From NCBI GenBank assembly GCA_007988785.1, contig BJUU01000002.1, forward strand, positions 186,001-250,000: DNA of 64,000 nucleotides, written 5' to 3'. Each line of letters begins with the position of its first letter. The stretch's first letter is position 1. The position numbers and the translations under genes are program-made. This document shows, piece by piece, positions 61,594-64,000 of the stretch. Origin of the DNA: Agrococcus baldri. GTDB lineage: Bacteria > Actinomycetota > Actinomycetes > Actinomycetales > Microbacteriaceae. Under the pieces are notes generated by a model, which did not search any database, had not been told where the DNA came from, and saw only the letters and a list, made by a program, of their open reading frames with translations.

Positions 61594-63780
61594 ATGACTG
61601 ACCAGGTCGCAGCGGCCCCCGGGCCGCTGGATCCGATCTCGCTCGGCGCGGCGTGGATCACGAGTGCGGAGCACCGCGCGACGGGCGTGGCGCTCCCGGT
61701 GCTGGCGACGGTCGTCGACGTGCCTGCCGGCGTGCGGCTCGCGACGTTGCACATCGCCACGCTCGGCGTGCTGCGCGCGACGATCGACGGTCGTCCGGTC
61801 TCGTCCGATGTGCTCGAGCCGGGCTATGCCGACTGGCGGACCGAGGCGGAGCATGTCGTGTGGGACGTGACGGCGCTCCTGCCGCCCGGCCGCCATGTGC
61901 TGCGACTGGATCTGGGCGGCGGCATGTATCGCTCGCTGCCGGACGAGCGTCGCTGGGTGAAGGTCATCACTGATCTCGGCGATATCGCGGTTGCCGCCGC
62001 TCTGGAGCTCGACGGCGAACCGCACACCCTGACCGGCGGGGACTGGCGGGCGACGACCGGAGCGACTCTCCACTCCGGTTTCATCGGGGGCGAGGACTAC
62101 GACGCTCGGCTCGAGCCGAGCGCCTCGACTGACGGCATCGCGGCCTGGCCGCGGGCCGTACCGGCCGTCGTCCCCGCCGGCCTCAGGCTCGTGGCGAAGG
62201 CGACGCCACCCATCCGCGTCGTCGCCACGCTGCCCGCCGAGAGCATCACCCGCGTCGGCAAGGCGCTCGTCGTCGACTTCGGGCAGAACGCCGCCGGATG
62301 GCCGGTCATCGAACTGCCTGCCGACGCACATGTGCGCCTGCGCCCGGCCGAGCTGCTGCTCGAGGACGGCGGCGTCGACGTCCGCACCGAGGGATGGGGG
62401 CCCGTCTTCCACACGGTCACCACGCAGCAGCCGATGACCTGGCGCCCGTCATACATGTACAACGGGCTTCGCTACCTCGAGGTGCTCGGGCTCGACGAGC
62501 TCGATCGGGACTCCGTGCAGCTCGAGGTGCTCGCGGCGGCCGTGCCGGACGCGAGCGGATTCACGTCCTCCGACGAGCGGCTCGACGCGATCTGGCGCAT
62601 CACGCGCCATGCGATCCGCTCGAACATGTTCTCAGTGTTCACCGACTGTCCGCAGCGCGAGAAGCTCGGCTACCTCGAGCAGATCCACCTCCTGCACGAC
62701 CTCCTCGTGCGCACGTACGCGTGCGAGCCCATCCTCGACCGGATGCTCGAGCTCGCGATCGGCGCGCAGCGCCCGGACGGCTCGATCGGGCTCTACGCGC
62801 CCGAGTGGCAGGAGTTCCCCGACCCGTGGCGCGGCGATCCGAACTGGGGCGGCACGGTCGTGCTGCTCGCGCACGCCCGCCATCGGGCGACCGGTGACAC
62901 CGCGCCCCTCGCCCGATCCCTCGAGGCGATGCTGAGGTACACCGACTTCCTGCTCGCCGATCGCGACCCCGACGGCATCGCCCGCTACGGCCTCGGCGAC
63001 TTCAACGGCGCCTCGGTGCGGAAGTTCCGCAACGTGCCGCTCGTTTCGACCGCGACGCTGCACAAGCTGCTGCGACGCACGGCGGATGCGGCGTGCCTGC
63101 TGGGCGAGACCGCCACCGCCGAGCGGCTGCTGGCGGCAGCAGAGGAAGTCGCGATGGACTTCGCGCGCGAGTTCTGCGGCCGCGATGGCAGCATCGGCGG
63201 CAACGGCATAGCCGAGCTCGTCTTCGCCCTCGACGCCGGCCTGGCCCCGGCGGACACCATCGACCGCATCGACGAGCAGATCCGCGCTGCCGGGCACGTG
63301 CTGGATGTCGGCGAGGTCGCGATGGCCTTCCTCGTCGAGCAGCTCGCGACAGCCGGCAGGCACGAGACCCTGCTCGGCATCACGCGCGTGACGGACGCAC
63401 CGAGCTACGGCTACATGCTCGCGCACGGCGCCACGACGCTCACCGAGACCTGGGACGGGCCGACCTTCGGCTTCAGCCAGAACCACTTCATGAACGGCGC
63501 GATCGCCACCTGGTTCCACGAGCACATCGTGGGCATTCGACAGCGGGAGCGCACGATCGGGTGGGAGGCACCGCTCATCGCCCCCGCGCCCGTCGGGGAT
63601 CTGACGCATGCGTCCGGCTGGTACGACGCGCCCGGCGGCCGCATCGCCGTCGAGTGGCGCATCGACGCCGGCCGGTTCTGCCTCACCGGCACCGCACGGC
63701 AAGCGACCGTGCGGATGCCCTCCGGCGCCGAGCATGCCGTCACGGGAGCCTTCGACCTCCAGGAGCCGATCGACCGATGA
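61594..63780 (+). CDS. Alpha-L-rhamnosidase-like glycoside hydrolase (GH78)
   Basis: The 728-residue protein has N-terminal beta-sandwich domains (about 1-330) and an (alpha/alpha)6 barrel. Signature segments are FTDCPQREKLGYLEQ (about 348-362) and the C-terminal SQNHFMNGAIATWFHEH region, both GH78-like. It has no signal peptide, so it probably acts inside the cell on imported rhamnosides or similar glycosides. A CGGAGG precedes the ATG. The stop overlaps the next gene (ATGA). Confidence 0.85.
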   Translation: MTDQVAAAPGPLDPISLGAAWITSAEHRATGVALPVLATVVDVPAGVRLATLHIATLGVLRATIDGRPVSSDVLEPGYADWRTEAEHVVWDVTALLPPGRHVLRLDLGGGMYRSLPDERRWVKVITDLGDIAVAAALELDGEPHTLTGGDWRATTGATLHSGFIGGEDYDARLEPSASTDGIAAWPRAVPAVVPAGLRLVAKATPPIRVVATLPAESITRVGKALVVDFGQNAAGWPVIELPADAHVRLRPAELLLEDGGVDVRTEGWGPVFHTVTTQQPMTWRPSYMYNGLRYLEVLGLDELDRDSVQLEVLAAAVPDASGFTSSDERLDAIWRITRHAIRSNMFSVFTDCPQREKLGYLEQIHLLHDLLVRTYACEPILDRMLELAIGAQRPDGSIGLYAPEWQEFPDPWRGDPNWGGTVVLLAHARHRATGDTAPLARSLEAMLRYTDFLLADRDPDGIARYGLGDFNGASVRKFRNVPLVSTATLHKLLRRTADAACLLGETATAERLLAAAEEVAMDFAREFCGRDGSIGGNGIAELVFALDAGLAPADTIDRIDEQIRAAGHVLDVGEVAMAFLVEQLATAGRHETLLGITRVTDAPSYGYMLAHGATTLTETWDGPTFGFSQNHFMNGAIATWFHEHIVGIRQRERTIGWEAPLIAPAPVGDLTHASGWYDAPGGRIAVEWRIDAGRFCLTGTARQATVRMPSGAEHAVTGAFDLQEPIDR

Positions 63781-64000
63781 CCGTCATCCCATCCCCGTTG
63801 CACGCGCACACCGGCGCGACCGCGCTCGCGCTCGACGCGATCGCGCCACACGGCTTCGACGACGCGGCCGTCGAGCAGGTGTCGCGCTGGGCCCAGGTAC
63901 ACGCCGATGGCGTACCCATCGTGCTCCGCCGGCCGCAGCGAGACCCGGCAGCCGCTGCCGCGGAGCTCCCGGCCATGCACCCGAGCGGCGTGCCCGTGGA
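63777..64000 (+). CDS. Unrecognised protein, 3' end outside the window
   Basis: About 74 residues are visible, beginning MTVIPSPLHAHTGATALALD. The ATG overlaps the GH78 stop (ATGA), so it belongs to the glycoside operon. I do not recognise a family. A second glycoside hydrolase or an accessory enzyme is plausible from context only. Confidence 0.6.
   Translation, partial: MTVIPSPLHAHTGATALALDAIAPHGFDDAAVEQVSRWAQVHADGVPIVLRRPQRDPAAAAAELPAMHPSGVPV

Overview
The window is a high-GC, gene-dense actinobacterial chromosome segment. Cell-wall-binding-repeat (CWB2) surface proteins, a DUF222/HNH endonuclease, FCD, UTRA and IclR regulators, and start/stop-coupled operons (ATGA, GTGA, TGATG) suggest a Microbacteriaceae member, perhaps Agrococcus-like; this taxonomic call is inference. 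No rRNA, tRNA, CRISPR array, transposase or prophage was seen. Most of the window is catabolic and transport islands, each with its own regulator.

Layout. 1-3.8 kb: methylcitrate (propionate) operon, GntR-prpD-prpB-prpC. 3.9-4.7 kb: a monooxygenase-fold protein and a zinc-ribbon protein. 4.7-9.1 kb: four-carbon sugar-acid operon (KdgT-type permease, DUF1537 kinase, PdxA-family dehydrogenase, UTRA regulator) behind a readable promoter and operator. 9.2-12.4 kb: P450, SDR and quinone reductase. 12.6-17.2 kb: amine or amino-acid uptake and oxidation operon (GntR, solute-binding protein, permease, ATPase, FAD oxidase). 17.4-19.1 kb: CWB2 surface protein with a strong terminator. 19.2-26.2 kb: aromatic or heteroaromatic catabolism (IclR, MFS, CoA-transferase, citryl-CoA-lyase-like protein, LigB/LigA-type ring-cleavage dioxygenase, cyclic amidohydrolase). 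26.3-30.9 kb: DoxX, PEBP, a hypothetical protein with a phytoene-desaturase-like oxidoreductase, and a lipase maturation factor gene broken by one extra C in a C7 run.

31-34.6 kb: GAF regulator, aldehyde dehydrogenase and DUF779. 34.6-36.7 kb: FUSC-type membrane protein and a beta-lactamase-like serine hydrolase. 36.7-37.5 kb: an AT-richer stretch with an 18-codon micro-ORF under a perfect Shine-Dalgarno, alternative hairpins, twin 12-bp palindromes and a 63-aa ORF. 37.5-42.9 kb: lipoprotein and PKD-like protein, Gfo/Idh oxidoreductase, a membrane-protein/Xre pair and a second CWB2 protein. 42.9-48.6 kb: DUF2277, HNH endonuclease, and the ATP-grasp/alpha-E/transglutaminase triad. 48.8-54 kb: apt, nhaA, S9 peptidase, MerR and GyrI-like proteins. 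54.2-64 kb: divergent carbohydrate-acid island (ALDH, enolase-superfamily enzyme, beta-hydroxyacid dehydrogenase and GntR on one side; sugar ABC importer and GH78 on the other).

The least explained features are the 37-kb micro-ORF region, the ring-cleavage plus citryl-CoA-lyase operon, the ATP-grasp triad, and a decayed second copy of the S9 peptidase 3' end flanking the MerR/GyrI pair.
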